From NCBI GenBank assembly GCA_958295865.1, contig CATQHF010000001.1:434001-498000 (forward strand): a stretch of DNA of 64,000 bases, given 5' to 3'. The translations under genes and the position numbers were made by a program. Shown one piece after another: positions 24,631 through 33,819 of the stretch (position 1 is its first letter; every line of letters starts with the position of its first letter). Below the pieces are notes generated by a model that made no database searches, was not told where the DNA came from, and saw only the letters and a list, made by a program, of their open reading frames with translations. The stretch comes from an uncultured Dehalococcoidia bacterium. Its GTDB lineage: Bacteria > Chloroflexota > Dehalococcoidia > Lucifugimonadales > JADFKI01.

Positions 24631-25632
24631 ATGCTGGTGAAGTTCGCCCTTGAACCTGACGCCATTGACAACTCTACAACTCAAGCCTGCAACAATCGCC
24701 TGATACAGGGATGGGAACGCTTTGGCGTTCTGGTATATCCCAACCCCCGCGATGCTTCCATAAGAACCAAAATCGCAAGATTGGGGCAGGGAGCGCAAAG
24801 GCGATGGCAGCGAACATGGGCGCAAGTATTGAGGTATCCGCGTCGCTATCGTTATTGCCCTCTGCCTGACGACAGCGACTTTGCCTTTTCGGATATACAG
24901 GAACCCGGCGATTTGGCGCAACAGGACGAATTATTTGAGGTTGCGGTATTGGAAGAAACCCGCGCGTTGGAGCTGGATATACCGGAAGGCGAAGGCAAGT
25001 TATTCGGCGAAGTTGAGGGCGTCAGGCTATGCGAGATTGACCAGGCTCAAAAGTTCCAACGCTCATCTCAACTCAGCCAAGAGATTGTCAGAATAAACAA
25101 GTCGGTTGAAATCCTCTGGCAAGAACGCTTTCAGCGTTTCGCCGAGTACTCGCAGAATGTCGTAATCTTCGACCGCTACGCCGTGCGGGACGACAACAAT
25201 CAGAACATTCAAGGTCTGTTCAAATTGCTGGATTTCCTAGACAGGGATGCAAATGGCTGCAACATCGTAATATATTCATCGCCGGACCCTGATAAGGTTG
25301 AATCTACAGAGGTCGATTCAATCAAAGCCAAACTGGAATCCAAGATTGATGGACTCAATAGCAATGGCATCAAAAGCGTCGAGGCGCGCTTGTTCCGTGA
25401 TTATCGATTCAGACTTCCAGGGCACGACAGACACATACGCTTCAACGACAACATTTTCAGTATTGGAATTGGCGTAGAATTGTTTCGTCACCCATCCGTT
25501 GAGCAAGCCATGGATTGCAACCAGACGGTTCTAGAATCAAACAAACCGGAATACAGAACGCGCCAACTGGACAATGGCAGAGATGGCAAAATCACCAACT
25601 TCACCATCCCCGTCGGCACAAGCGCTACTTAA
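24631..25632 (+). CDS. Partner of the DUF3696 ATPase; possible PLD-like effector, function unknown
   Basis: This 333-residue protein starts 10 bp after the ATPase and is probably co-translated with it. The N-terminal half is helical and acidic (LAQQDELFEVAVLEETRALE). The C-terminal half has VVIFDRYAVRDDNNQNIQGL, GCNIVIYSSPDPDK and then LPGHDRHIRFNDNIFSIGIG. An HDR motif after alternating strands resembles the phospholipase-D-like MIT C-terminal-type domains that act as effectors in several defence systems. Only one such motif is visible, so this remains tentative. It ends about 30 bp upstream of the next promoter. Confidence 0.6.
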   Translation: MLVKFALEPDAIDNSTTQACNNRLIQGWERFGVLVYPNPRDASIRTKIARLGQGAQRRWQRTWAQVLRYPRRYRYCPLPDDSDFAFSDIQEPGDLAQQDELFEVAVLEETRALELDIPEGEGKLFGEVEGVRLCEIDQAQKFQRSSQLSQEIVRINKSVEILWQERFQRFAEYSQNVVIFDRYAVRDDNNQNIQGLFKLLDFLDRDANGCNIVIYSSPDPDKVESTEVDSIKAKLESKIDGLNSNGIKSVEARLFRDYRFRLPGHDRHIRFNDNIFSIGIGVELFRHPSVEQAMDCNQTVLESNKPEYRTRQLDNGRDGKITNFTIPVGTSAT

Positions 25633-25660
25633 AACCCTGCCCCAAACACCCCATCCATAG

Positions 25661-25666
25661 TATAAT
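25661..25666 (+). promoter_or_regulatory. -10 box immediately in front of the DUF2298 gene; leaderless transcript likely
   Basis: A consensus TATAAT (25661-25666) ends 6 bp before the ATG at 25673, so a transcript would start at or within a base or two of the start codon. No Shine-Dalgarno is present between them, which agrees with leaderless translation. Confidence 0.5.
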
Positions 25667-25672
25667 CTCCCC

Positions 25673-28045
25673 ATGCTTGACGCCCTCCGATGGCTTATCA
25701 TTGTAGAACTCATCGGGCTGGCGGCATTTCCGCTTGCCTTCTATCTGCTTCCACGACTTGCCGACAGGGGCTTTACCCTTAGCAAACCCCTCGGCATTCT
25801 GCTCGTCTCATACCTGTTCTGGGCGCTCGGACTCGCGCGCGTTCCCACCGTGCAGGCGACGCTCATCGCGCTCGCGCTGCTGATGGCGGCGGCGGCGGCG
25901 TATATCGTGTATCGCAGGTTCGACGAGTTCCGCGATTTCGTCAGGCGCGAGTGGCGCGCGCTGCTGATAGCCGAGGCGGTGTTTCTCGTCTTCTTCATCG
26001 GCTGGGCGCTGTTTCGCGCCTACGACCCGTTCATCAACCACACCGAGCAGCCGATGGATCTCGCGCTGCTGTCGGCGTCCATCAACTCGCAGATGGGACA
26101 CCCGGAAGACCCCTGGCTGCGCGGCGAGCCGATCAGCTACTACTACTTCGGCTACTGGATGATGGGCGCGCTCAGCCAGCTCGCCGCAATGCCCTCGAAC
26201 ATCTCGTACAACCTTGCGATGGCGCTGCTGCCCGCGATGGCGGCGATGGGCATGTTCGGCATCGTGTTCAACATGGCGCGGCTGGACAAGGCGCGCCTGA
26301 GGTTCGCCATCGTTGGCGGAATAGCGGCTGCGCTGTTCATGGGCGTGGTCGCAAACCTCGAGGGAGCGCTGGAGTTCATGCGGCTCAACGGCATGGGTTC
26401 GCAAGGCTTCTACGACTGGATTCGCATCGACGGGCTGCCCGGCCCCATGGACATGCCGCCGCAGAGCTGGACGCCGACCGATCACTGGTGGTGGTTCCAC
26501 GCAAGCCGCGTCATCAACACCTTCGACGGCATGTATTTCATCGACAACACCATCCAGGAGTTCCCCTTCTTCAGCTTCACGCTGGGCGACATGCACCCGC
26601 ATGTGATGTCCATACCCTTCATCGCGCTCTTCATCGGCATCGCGCTCAACATGTACAGGCTGCCGGTGAACTTCTGGCGCGAATATCGCAGCGTCTATCC
26701 CTACGCGATGATATTGGCGGCTGCGCTCGCGCTGGGCGGGCTTGGCTTCAACAACCTCTGGGACATGCCCACATTCGCCGCGCTTCTAATCGGCGTCCTG
26801 GCGCTGAAGGCGTACCGCGAGGGCAGCGACATCGTGGCGTCGGCAGGGCTGGCGCTCTATCCGGTGGGTCTCGCGGTGCTGGCGCTGGCGGTCGTGATGT
26901 ACTCGCCATACCTGCTGGACATCAACGCGGGCGTGAACGGCATCGGAGTCGTGCTGACGCCATCGCGCGCGGTGCATCTGTTCATCGTCTGGGGGCTGTT
27001 CCTGACGGCAGTCGCGCCGTTCCTGCTCATCACATTCTGGCAGACGACCGTTCAGCGCGATTGGCGCGCGCGCGCAGTCACGGCGCTGGCGCTCGGATTC
27101 GGCGCGTGGCTGCTGTGGGCGCTGCTCTACATGCCCAGCGAGGGCGGGCTGGACGAGGTGGTTTCGCGCCTCATCAGGATACTGCCGTTGAGCGCGCTGG
27201 CAGCCGTCGGCGTCTATAACGCCCTGCATCTGGCAAGGCAAAACGACAGCGCGGGGAGACTGTACGCGACCCTGCTCGCCACGCTCGGGCTTGGGCTGAT
27301 TATCGGCGCGGAGTTCCTGTTCATCCGCGACTTCTTTGGCAATCGCGGCAACACCGTGTTCAAGCTCTACTACCAGACTTGGATACTGCTGGCGGCGGCA
27401 TCCGCCTTTGCCGTGTATTACTGGCTCAGCGCAATTCGCGGCAGGGCGGGTTGGCGCGCCGCATTCTCCATCGTCTGGGCGGGGGCGTTCGCGCTGCTTC
27501 TGCTAGGCTCGCTGTACTATCCCCTGGCGGCGACGATGACCAAGCCCGAAACGCCGCATACGGGGCCCACGCTGGACGGTCTGGAGTTCGTGCGTATCTA
27601 CAGGCCCGCCGAGTACGACGCCATCGCTTGGCTCAAGCGGAACGCGCCGCATGACGCCGCCATAGCCGAGGCGGTGGGCGAGTGGCACGACTGGGGGATG
27701 ATTTCGCGCAGCACAGGCATCCCCACAATCGTCAACTGGATTGGGCATGAGAAGCAGTGGCGCGGCAGCTGGGAGGCGTTCGACGCCGCGACACCCGTCG
27801 AATCGAGGGAACTCCGCGACAGATACTTCAACGACAGGGCCGCAGAGGTGGAGTTGCTGTACACGACTACGGACATAGGCGAGGCGATGGGCGTGCTGGA
27901 CAAGTACGATGTGGACTATGTGTATGTGGGAAGTCGAGAGCGCGAAAAGTACGGCATTTCAGGCTTGGCGAAGTTTTCTGCAATCGCGGACGCCGTATTC
28001 GGACAGCCTGACGACGATGTAGTGATATACCGCGTTAGGCGATGA
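25673..28045 (+). CDS. DUF2298 (Chlor_Arch_YYY) multi-pass membrane protein
   Basis: This 790-residue protein has roughly 16-18 hydrophobic segments and the family signatures RAYDPFINHTEQPMDLALL, GEPISYYYFGYWMMGAL, IDNTIQEFPFFSFTLGDMHP and NTVFKLYYQTWILLA. The family is known mainly from Chloroflexota and Archaea and resembles glycosyltransferase-C-type membrane enzymes (an inferred role). The C-terminal 150 residues after the last membrane segment are soluble (YDAIAWLKRNAPHDAAIAEA). The ATG is immediately behind a -10 box. Family identification is strong, biochemical function unknown. Confidence 0.9.
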   Translation: MLDALRWLIIVELIGLAAFPLAFYLLPRLADRGFTLSKPLGILLVSYLFWALGLARVPTVQATLIALALLMAAAAAYIVYRRFDEFRDFVRREWRALLIAEAVFLVFFIGWALFRAYDPFINHTEQPMDLALLSASINSQMGHPEDPWLRGEPISYYYFGYWMMGALSQLAAMPSNISYNLAMALLPAMAAMGMFGIVFNMARLDKARLRFAIVGGIAAALFMGVVANLEGALEFMRLNGMGSQGFYDWIRIDGLPGPMDMPPQSWTPTDHWWWFHASRVINTFDGMYFIDNTIQEFPFFSFTLGDMHPHVMSIPFIALFIGIALNMYRLPVNFWREYRSVYPYAMILAAALALGGLGFNNLWDMPTFAALLIGVLALKAYREGSDIVASAGLALYPVGLAVLALAVVMYSPYLLDINAGVNGIGVVLTPSRAVHLFIVWGLFLTAVAPFLLITFWQTTVQRDWRARAVTALALGFGAWLLWALLYMPSEGGLDEVVSRLIRILPLSALAAVGVYNALHLARQNDSAGRLYATLLATLGLGLIIGAEFLFIRDFFGNRGNTVFKLYYQTWILLAAASAFAVYYWLSAIRGRAGWRAAFSIVWAGAFALLLLGSLYYPLAATMTKPETPHTGPTLDGLEFVRIYRPAEYDAIAWLKRNAPHDAAIAEAVGEWHDWGMISRSTGIPTIVNWIGHEKQWRGSWEAFDAATPVESRELRDRYFNDRAAEVELLYTTTDIGEAMGVLDKYDVDYVYVGSREREKYGISGLAKFSAIADAVFGQPDDDVVIYRVRR

Positions 28046-28081
28046 GGATGATGGCTCAGTTGTGGTGAGCTTGTCGCGCCG

Positions 28082-28534
28082 CTATCCCGTTCGCCTCTGT
28101 TGGAAGGATTTTCGCAGTCTGTTGAGCCTTGCGCCGGTATGGGCTGCCGCCAAGCCCAGCGTCGCGCCCAGCGCGTCTAGCGCGACATCGCCGAGGCTGG
28201 CGTCGCGTCCCGGCACGAAGGACTGGTGGAACTCATCGACCATCCCGTAGCCTATGGTGAAAAGCAGTACGCTGCCCAGCATGTACACGCCCGCGACAGC
28301 CTGATACGAAGCCAGCAGCCTGTACACCAGCGCCGCGAGTACCAGGAACTCTACCGCATGCGCGAACTCCGGCGACTTCAGTTCGGGAGGCACCCCAGCA
28401 AAGGGGCCTTCCCGAACTACTGAATCTACATTCGAGATATGGGACAGCACGAATATAAGGCTCATCCAGGCTATGACGGGCAGCCAGTAGAAGACGAACC
28501 TTCTCGGTCTATATGTGGGCAAGACATTTATCAT
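28082..28534 (-). CDS. VanZ-family membrane protein
   Basis: This is a 150-residue protein with four membrane segments (WLPVIAWMSLIFVLSHI; AHAVEFLVLAALVYRLL; VYMLGSVLLFTIGYGMVDE; LGATLGLAAAHTG). It has the VanZ signature DEFHQSFVPGRDASLGDVALD. VanZ proteins change sensitivity to glycopeptides in some hosts, but most members are of unknown role. It lies 15 bp downstream of the NHL gene on the same strand and converges with the DUF2298 gene. Confidence 0.85.
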   Translation of the reverse strand: MINVLPTYRPRRFVFYWLPVIAWMSLIFVLSHISNVDSVVREGPFAGVPPELKSPEFAHAVEFLVLAALVYRLLASYQAVAGVYMLGSVLLFTIGYGMVDEFHQSFVPGRDASLGDVALDALGATLGLAAAHTGARLNRLRKSFQQRRTG

Positions 28535-28549
28535 GGCGTCGGTATATTA

Positions 28550-29479
28550 CTACACTCTTGCGAACTTTTGCACCCTCGCGCCGTCCAGCGTCTCGCCTAC
28601 ATACAGGTCGCCCTTGGAGTCCATGGCGATGGCGTGGCCAGCGATGATGTCGCCCGGGTTGTCGGTGCTCATTCCCCAGCCGCCGAGCCACTGCCCCGTC
28701 GGGGTCAGCACCTTCACGCCGGCGGGGTGAGATACGGCGTGCGGCGTGGGCGCGTCGGGCCCAAGCCCCTGGTGGAAGCCGAGTTCGGTTACGAACATGT
28801 TGCCGTCCGGCGCTTGCACGATGTGGTCGGGCCTGTGGACGCCGCCCCACTCGCTGATGTACTGACCGTCAGGCGTGAATATCTGTATGCGGTTGTTCTC
28901 GCGGTCGGCGACATAGACGCTGCCCGCATTGTCCAAGCAGACGCTGTGCGGAATGCGGAACTGCCCCGGGCCCTCACCGGGCTCGCCCCACGAATGGATG
29001 CGCTCGCCGGCGGCGGTGTAGTGGTGGACGCGGGCGTTGCCGTAGCCGTCGGAGATATAGAGCGTGCCGTCGGCTGCCACCGCGACATCGGTCGGGCGGT
29101 TGAACGGCTCGCCGCTGAACGCATCGGGCGGGTCGTCGGGCGTGCCGAGCGTCATCAGCAGATCGCCCTCCGCAGTCCACTTGCGGACGGTGTGATTGCC
29201 CATGTCGGCGGTGAACAGGCTGCCGTCGGGACCAACCGTGATGTGATGCGCGGAGCCGAACATGCCCTCGGCCTCGCCCCAGCTATCCAGCACATTGCCG
29301 TCCGTATCCAGCACGATAATCGGGTGCGCGCTGCGGTTATAGACGAATATCCTGTCTTGGGCGTCGACCCCCACGCCGACGGCGTGATTCCACTCCCAGC
29401 CGTCCGGCAGACTGCCCCATCCCGGCACATGCTCATAGACATACTTGCCATAACTGACTCTGATTCCCTCTGCTCCCAT
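28550..29479 (-). CDS. NHL-repeat beta-propeller protein
   Basis: This 309-residue protein is made of about six NHL blades, for example FNRPTDVAVAADGTLYISDG, QFRIPHSVCLDNAGSVYVAD and RPDHIVQAPDGNMFVTELGF. It has no signal peptide. Similar proteins are often labelled peptidyl-alpha-hydroxyglycine lyase-like, but no lyase residues can be assigned here. It is probably a binding scaffold, or a sugar/lactone-handling propeller. It is the first gene of a two-gene minus-strand unit with the VanZ protein. Confidence 0.82.
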   Translation of the reverse strand: MGAEGIRVSYGKYVYEHVPGWGSLPDGWEWNHAVGVGVDAQDRIFVYNRSAHPIIVLDTDGNVLDSWGEAEGMFGSAHHITVGPDGSLFTADMGNHTVRKWTAEGDLLMTLGTPDDPPDAFSGEPFNRPTDVAVAADGTLYISDGYGNARVHHYTAAGERIHSWGEPGEGPGQFRIPHSVCLDNAGSVYVADRENNRIQIFTPDGQYISEWGGVHRPDHIVQAPDGNMFVTELGFHQGLGPDAPTPHAVSHPAGVKVLTPTGQWLGGWGMSTDNPGDIIAGHAIAMDSKGDLYVGETLDGARVQKFARV

Positions 29480-29658
29480 CTTAATAGCCCTCCTTCGATG
29501 TCGCTGCGTCCTTGTTGCGCTATCCGAATAATTCTTGAACGGGCAGAATTATAACAGGTTTCGTGTTACGATGAATTGCAAGCGGTTTTGCGTTATCATC
29601 ACAAGCAAAATATCCAACTATTCCGTCCAACGATGTTAGTTTTATGCGAGGTTGAAAG

Positions 29659-30765
29659 ATGCTTGAACGATTCAAAGTGCCCAAGAAGGACGAGGTGCGC
29701 GTTCCCATCGAGTCGCTGCAAGAGGTGATTCAGGCGATATTCGAGAAGATGGGCGTGTCGGAGTCGGACGCGATAGAGGCGTCCGAAGTGCTTGGCATGA
29801 CCGACCTGCGCGGCGTGGAGACGCACGGCGTCTCGAACATGCTGCGCGCCTATGTGAGCCAGTACACGAGCGGGCAGGTGAACCCGACACCCGACTGGCG
29901 CATCGAGCGCGAAACGCCCGGCACCGCCGTCATCAACGCGGACAAGGGGCTTGGCGTGGTGTTGGGCAAGCGCGCGATGGACATCGCCATATCCAAGGCG
30001 CGCGATGTGGGCATGGGCGTGGTGACGATGAACAATGGCGCGCATCTTGGCGCGGTGGGACACTTCTCCATGCTGGCGGCGCAGCAGGACATGGTTGGCA
30101 TGTGCGCCACCTCTGCCGGCAGGGGCGTACTGCCCACATTCGGCGCTGAGGGACGCTTCGGCACGAACCCCATATCCATCGCCGCCCCCGCGAACACGGA
30201 AGCGCCGCTGCTCTTCGACGCCGCGACATCGCAGATAGCGGGCAACAAGTTCTCGCTGGCGCGAAGGGTCGGCTCCGACCTGCTGCCCGGCTGGATTTCC
30301 GATGAGGAAGGCAATCCGATTATGGAGGAGACGGCCGTTCCCGGAGGCGAGGGCGTCAACTACGGCAGCCTGCTTCCCATGGGCGGCACGCGCGAGAACG
30401 GCTCGCACAAGGGCTACGGCTTCCTGATGATTGTGGACATACTTTGCGCCTTCATGTCAGGCTCCGTGCCGGTCGTGTTCGATACCGAGTATTTCGAGAC
30501 GGGCTACAAGCACTACTTCGCCGCCTACAACATCGCCTCGTTCACGGATGTCGACGCCTTCAAGGACAATATGGATCAGATGCTACGCACCCTGCGCGAG
30601 ACGCCACCCGAACCAGGGAGCGAGCGCGTGCTGTATCCGGGACTAGCCGAGTATGAAGAGGAGCAGGACAGGCGCGCCAACGGCACGCCCTTGCACACCG
30701 AAGTCATCGGCTGGTTCACCGAGATATGCGACGAACTGCAAATCCCCCACCTGCAAACGATGTGA
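29659..30765 (+). CDS. Malate/L-lactate dehydrogenase (Ldh) family oxidoreductase
   Basis: This is a 368-residue NAD(P)-dependent oxidoreductase of the Ldh_2 family, distinct from classical MDH/LDH. Signatures include VLGMTDLRGVETHGVSNMLR, NADKGLGVVLGKRAMDIAIS, VTMNNGAHLGAVGHFSMLAA (with the catalytic His region), GTNPISIAAP and the C-terminal NGSHKGYGFLMIVDILCAFM. It normally acts on 2-hydroxy acids such as malate, lactate or 2,3-diketogulonate; the substrate cannot be read. The preceding region is AT-rich with no firm promoter. Confidence 0.9.
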   Translation: MLERFKVPKKDEVRVPIESLQEVIQAIFEKMGVSESDAIEASEVLGMTDLRGVETHGVSNMLRAYVSQYTSGQVNPTPDWRIERETPGTAVINADKGLGVVLGKRAMDIAISKARDVGMGVVTMNNGAHLGAVGHFSMLAAQQDMVGMCATSAGRGVLPTFGAEGRFGTNPISIAAPANTEAPLLFDAATSQIAGNKFSLARRVGSDLLPGWISDEEGNPIMEETAVPGGEGVNYGSLLPMGGTRENGSHKGYGFLMIVDILCAFMSGSVPVVFDTEYFETGYKHYFAAYNIASFTDVDAFKDNMDQMLRTLRETPPEPGSERVLYPGLAEYEEEQDRRANGTPLHTEVIGWFTEICDELQIPHLQTM

Positions 30766-30774
30766 TAGCGCCGT

Positions 30775-30807
30775 CCGTAGGGGCAATCCTTGTGGCTGCC
30801 CCTACGG
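30775..30807. repeat. GTAGGGGCA hairpin after the Ldh gene
   Basis: CCGTAGGGGCA (30775-30785) and TGCCCCTACGG (30797-30807) are perfect 11-bp arms around 11 bp, starting 10 bp after the stop. No T-tract follows. A similar palindrome lies at 47430-47451. Confidence 0.7.
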
Positions 30808-30839
30808 GCGAATATCCTGTTCATCCGTGTTAGTCCCGT

Positions 30840-31046
30840 CCATTCTAACTTTTCATCTCGTCATTCCTGCGAAAGCAGGAATCCAGCGCTTTGAGATAGC
30901 CTAAAATATGCGAAAGTGGCTACATTCTGAGGTTCTGGATTCCCGTTTTCACGGGAATGACGGGCGGGCAAGCGAGGATGACAAGGGGCGCATGGAATGA
31001 CGGGGTGAGCGCTCGGAATGACGCAAACGTTCACACAACCTAACCA
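30840..31046. mobile_element. Family B element, copy 2 (left end eroded)
   Basis: It has the two internal hairpins CATTCCTGCGAAAGCAGGAA and TTCCCGTTTTCACGGGAA and the shared middle TATGCGAAAGTGGCTACATT. The right end is AACGTTCACACAACC followed by TA. The left terminal repeat is not recognisable. It ends 16 bp upstream of the SDR start codon. Confidence 0.7.
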
Positions 31047-31061
31047 CTTGTGAGGTGATAC

Positions 31062-31820
31062 ATGGGAAAGCTCGACGGCAAAGTAGCCTTGATAAGCGGA
31101 GGCGCGCGCGGACAGGGCGCGGCTGAAGCGCGGCTGTTCGCGCAGGAAGGCGCTAAGGTCGTGCTTGCGGACATCCTCGACGAGCAGGGGCAGCAGGTAG
31201 AAGCCGAAATCAATGAGCTGGGCGGCGATGCGCTCTACATCCACTTGGATGTGACGAGCGAATCGGAATGGGAAGATGCCGTCGCAGCCACCATCGGCAA
31301 GTACGGCAAGCTGGATATTCTGGTGAACAACGCCGCCATAGTCATCGAGAAGGCGGCAATCGAAGACCGCACCGCTACCGAATGGGATCGCATATTCGAG
31401 GTGAACGCCAAGGGCGTGTTCCTCGGCACCAAGCACTCCATCCCCGAAATGCGAAAGGCGGGCGGCGGCTCTATCGTCAACATCTCGTCCGTGGCGGGCA
31501 TCGGACAGAGCATGCACCAAGAACCGGCATACGCCGCCAGCAAGGGCGCGGTGCGAATCTTCAGCAAGGTAACGGCATCGCAGCACGCCGCCGACGGCAT
31601 CCGCTGCAACTCGGTGCATCCCGGACCGATAGACACCGATATGCTGCACGGCTCTATGGGCGACCCCGCGCGCCTGGAAGAGCGGCTCACGCGCGTCCCG
31701 CTACGCAGGATGGGCACGGTGGACGAAATCGCCAAGGGCGTCCTCTACCTCGCCTCCGACGACTCGTCCTATGTTACCGGCTCCGAACTCGTCATCGACG
31801 GCGGCGCAATCTCTATGTAG
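31062..31820 (+). CDS. Short-chain dehydrogenase/reductase
   Basis: This 252-residue classical SDR has the cofactor motif ISGGARGQGAAEARLF, Asp for adenine binding (ADILDEQG), NNAAIV, the catalytic serine in NISSVAGIGQ, YAASK (Tyr and Lys) and the C-terminal YVTGSELVIDGG. It resembles 3-oxoacyl-ACP reductase/hydroxysteroid dehydrogenase-type members, and its substrate is unknown. A GTGAGGTGAT sequence precedes the ATG. A family B element ends just upstream, so its promoter is either inside the element or upstream of it. Confidence 0.92.
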   Translation: MGKLDGKVALISGGARGQGAAEARLFAQEGAKVVLADILDEQGQQVEAEINELGGDALYIHLDVTSESEWEDAVAATIGKYGKLDILVNNAAIVIEKAAIEDRTATEWDRIFEVNAKGVFLGTKHSIPEMRKAGGGSIVNISSVAGIGQSMHQEPAYAASKGAVRIFSKVTASQHAADGIRCNSVHPGPIDTDMLHGSMGDPARLEERLTRVPLRRMGTVDEIAKGVLYLASDDSSYVTGSELVIDGGAISM

Positions 31821-31908
31821 ATGGGCGGTGTCAGGCTCTATCTGCGCCACATACACCGCCGCGTTCCGCGCCGCTTGAAGCGTCGACAGGAGACACGACA
31901 GCGACTTA

Positions 31909-33693
31909 ATGGATGAAGCAATTGTCTTTGGGGTGCTGCTTGTCGCGCTCGTGATGTTCATTACGGGCAGGGTGCGCTATGACATCGTTGCGCTCGGCGC
32001 TCTACTCGTTCTCACGGTCTTACGCATCATTCCCGCAGCCGACGCCTACCGGGGGTTTGGGCATCCCGCCATCGTAACCGTCGGCGCTGTCCTTGTGCTG
32101 AGCAAGGTGCTGGAAAACTCCGGCGTCATCGATGTTATGGAACGCTGGTACTCCCGCATAAGTCAGCGGCTGACGATACAAGTAATGTCGCTGTCGGGGC
32201 TGGTAGCCGTGCTGTCCGCGTTCATGAACAATGTGGGGGCGCTGAGCCTGCTCATGCCGCTTGCAATCAGGGCAGCCAACACCGCGCGGCGTCCCTATTC
32301 GCCGTACCTAATGCCGCTGTCCTTCGCTTCCCTGCTGGGCGGCTTAACCACGCTCGTCGGAACTCCGCCGAACATCATAATCTCAACATTCCGACAGGAA
32401 GAGGTCGGCGACGCCTTCCGAATGTTCGACTTCACGCCGGTTGGCGCTGCCGTCGCCGTCTGCGGCGTCGCCTTCATTTCGCTTGTGGGATGGCGGCTCA
32501 TCCCTTCCAGACGCCCGCAGACCAGCCTATCGGACGCCATCGACATATCGGGCTACATCGTGGAAGTGCGCGTAACCAGGGACTCCCGATTCGTGGGCAA
32601 GTTCGTCCGCGACCTAGAGGAACTGGTCAGCGAAGATGTGGCAATCGTGGGGCTTATCCGAGGTGAAACGGGCTATGGCGCGCCGTCCAGCTACCAGATT
32701 ATCGATGTGGACGATGTGTTCATCGTGGAGGTAGCTCCCGAAGACCTCCGAACATTCATGACACAGACGGGCTTCGCGCTGGAAATCTTCAGAGACCTGC
32801 GCTCGGACATGGTGCAGACGGTCGAAGCGGAGGATGTGAAGCTGCTTGAGGCGGTCGTCATGCGGAACGGTCTAGCGGACGGCAACACCGTGCGCGACTT
32901 GCACATGCACACCGCCTTTGGGGTGAATCTGCTCGGCATATCCCGCCGGGGAATCAGGCTGGTGCCGAGGCTCAACCGGGTGGTGTTGCAGGTCGGCGAT
33001 GTGCTGCTGCTTCAGGGCAGAACCGAGGTCGTGCAAGCCGCATTGCCTCAATTGGGGCTGCTTCCCTTGGCGCAGCGTGAGCTGGGAGTAGGACAGCAAC
33101 GCCGCCTGCTGATTCCGATAACGACATTCGCCGCCGCGCTGCTGCTGACCATCTTCGGCATCGTCCCAATACACATATCCTTGCCGAGCGCGGTCGTCGT
33201 GCTGCTGGTCAGCCGCTTCCTCTCGCTGCAAGCCGCATATCAAGCAGTGAACTGGCCCATCATCATACTATTGGGCGCGATGATTCCGGTGGGCGAAGCG
33301 CTGGAGACTACCGGCGGCGCATTACGCATCGCCTCGCTTGTAGCCGATCTGGGCGAGTCCCTGCCGCCTTGGACTATGGTCGCGGTGGTTCTCGTCATAA
33401 CGATGCTGCTGTCGGACTGGATAAACAACGCCACCGCCGTAATCCTCATGGCGCCCGTCGGTCTGGGCGTCGCGGCGGCGATTGGGGCTGCTGCCGATCC
33501 GTTCCTCATGGCGGTCGCCATCGGCGGGTCTTCCGCGTTCCTGTCCCCCATAGGACACCAGTCCAACACGATTGTGATGGGCCCCGGCGGATACCATTTC
33601 GGCGACTACTGGAGAATGGGGCTGCCGCTGGACATCATCATCATCGCCGTATCAACGCCGCTCATCGTTTGGTTCTGGCCCCTCGGCGTCTGA
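31909..33693 (+). CDS. SLC13-family permease with two RCK_C domains
   Basis: This 594-residue sodium/anion symporter-type protein has an N-terminal set of membrane segments with LSAFMNNVGALSLLMPLAI and GLTTLVGTPPNIIIS, then a soluble insert holding two TrkA-C/RCK_C domains (about residues 205-290 and 305-385). A second membrane half follows, with ILLGAMIPVGEALETTGGA and LSDWINNATAVILMAPVGLG. This is the long SLC13/citT-like architecture, often linked to sulfate or dicarboxylate uptake; the substrate is not readable. It starts about 90 bp after the SDR. Confidence 0.9.
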   Translation: MDEAIVFGVLLVALVMFITGRVRYDIVALGALLVLTVLRIIPAADAYRGFGHPAIVTVGAVLVLSKVLENSGVIDVMERWYSRISQRLTIQVMSLSGLVAVLSAFMNNVGALSLLMPLAIRAANTARRPYSPYLMPLSFASLLGGLTTLVGTPPNIIISTFRQEEVGDAFRMFDFTPVGAAVAVCGVAFISLVGWRLIPSRRPQTSLSDAIDISGYIVEVRVTRDSRFVGKFVRDLEELVSEDVAIVGLIRGETGYGAPSSYQIIDVDDVFIVEVAPEDLRTFMTQTGFALEIFRDLRSDMVQTVEAEDVKLLEAVVMRNGLADGNTVRDLHMHTAFGVNLLGISRRGIRLVPRLNRVVLQVGDVLLLQGRTEVVQAALPQLGLLPLAQRELGVGQQRRLLIPITTFAAALLLTIFGIVPIHISLPSAVVVLLVSRFLSLQAAYQAVNWPIIILLGAMIPVGEALETTGGALRIASLVADLGESLPPWTMVAVVLVITMLLSDWINNATAVILMAPVGLGVAAAIGAAADPFLMAVAIGGSSAFLSPIGHQSNTIVMGPGGYHFGDYWRMGLPLDIIIIAVSTPLIVWFWPLGV

Positions 33694-33819
33694 ACTTCGG
33701 AGCGCTCGCTCGACGCCCCGGTCTGCGAGGGCGGCGGCTCGCTTATCCCATCCATGTTTGCCCCGTCCAAGAATGATAAGATACCGCAATCATACCAACC
33801 CGACAGTAGGAGTACGCAC

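Noticed and set aside
25951..27219. 422-codon frame inside the DUF2298 gene
   Set aside because: It is the +2 shadow of the DUF2298 frame, rich in Arg, Gly and His and without family features.
28439..29554. 371-codon plus-strand frame opposite the NHL gene
   Set aside because: It is antisense to well-formed NHL repeats on the minus strand.
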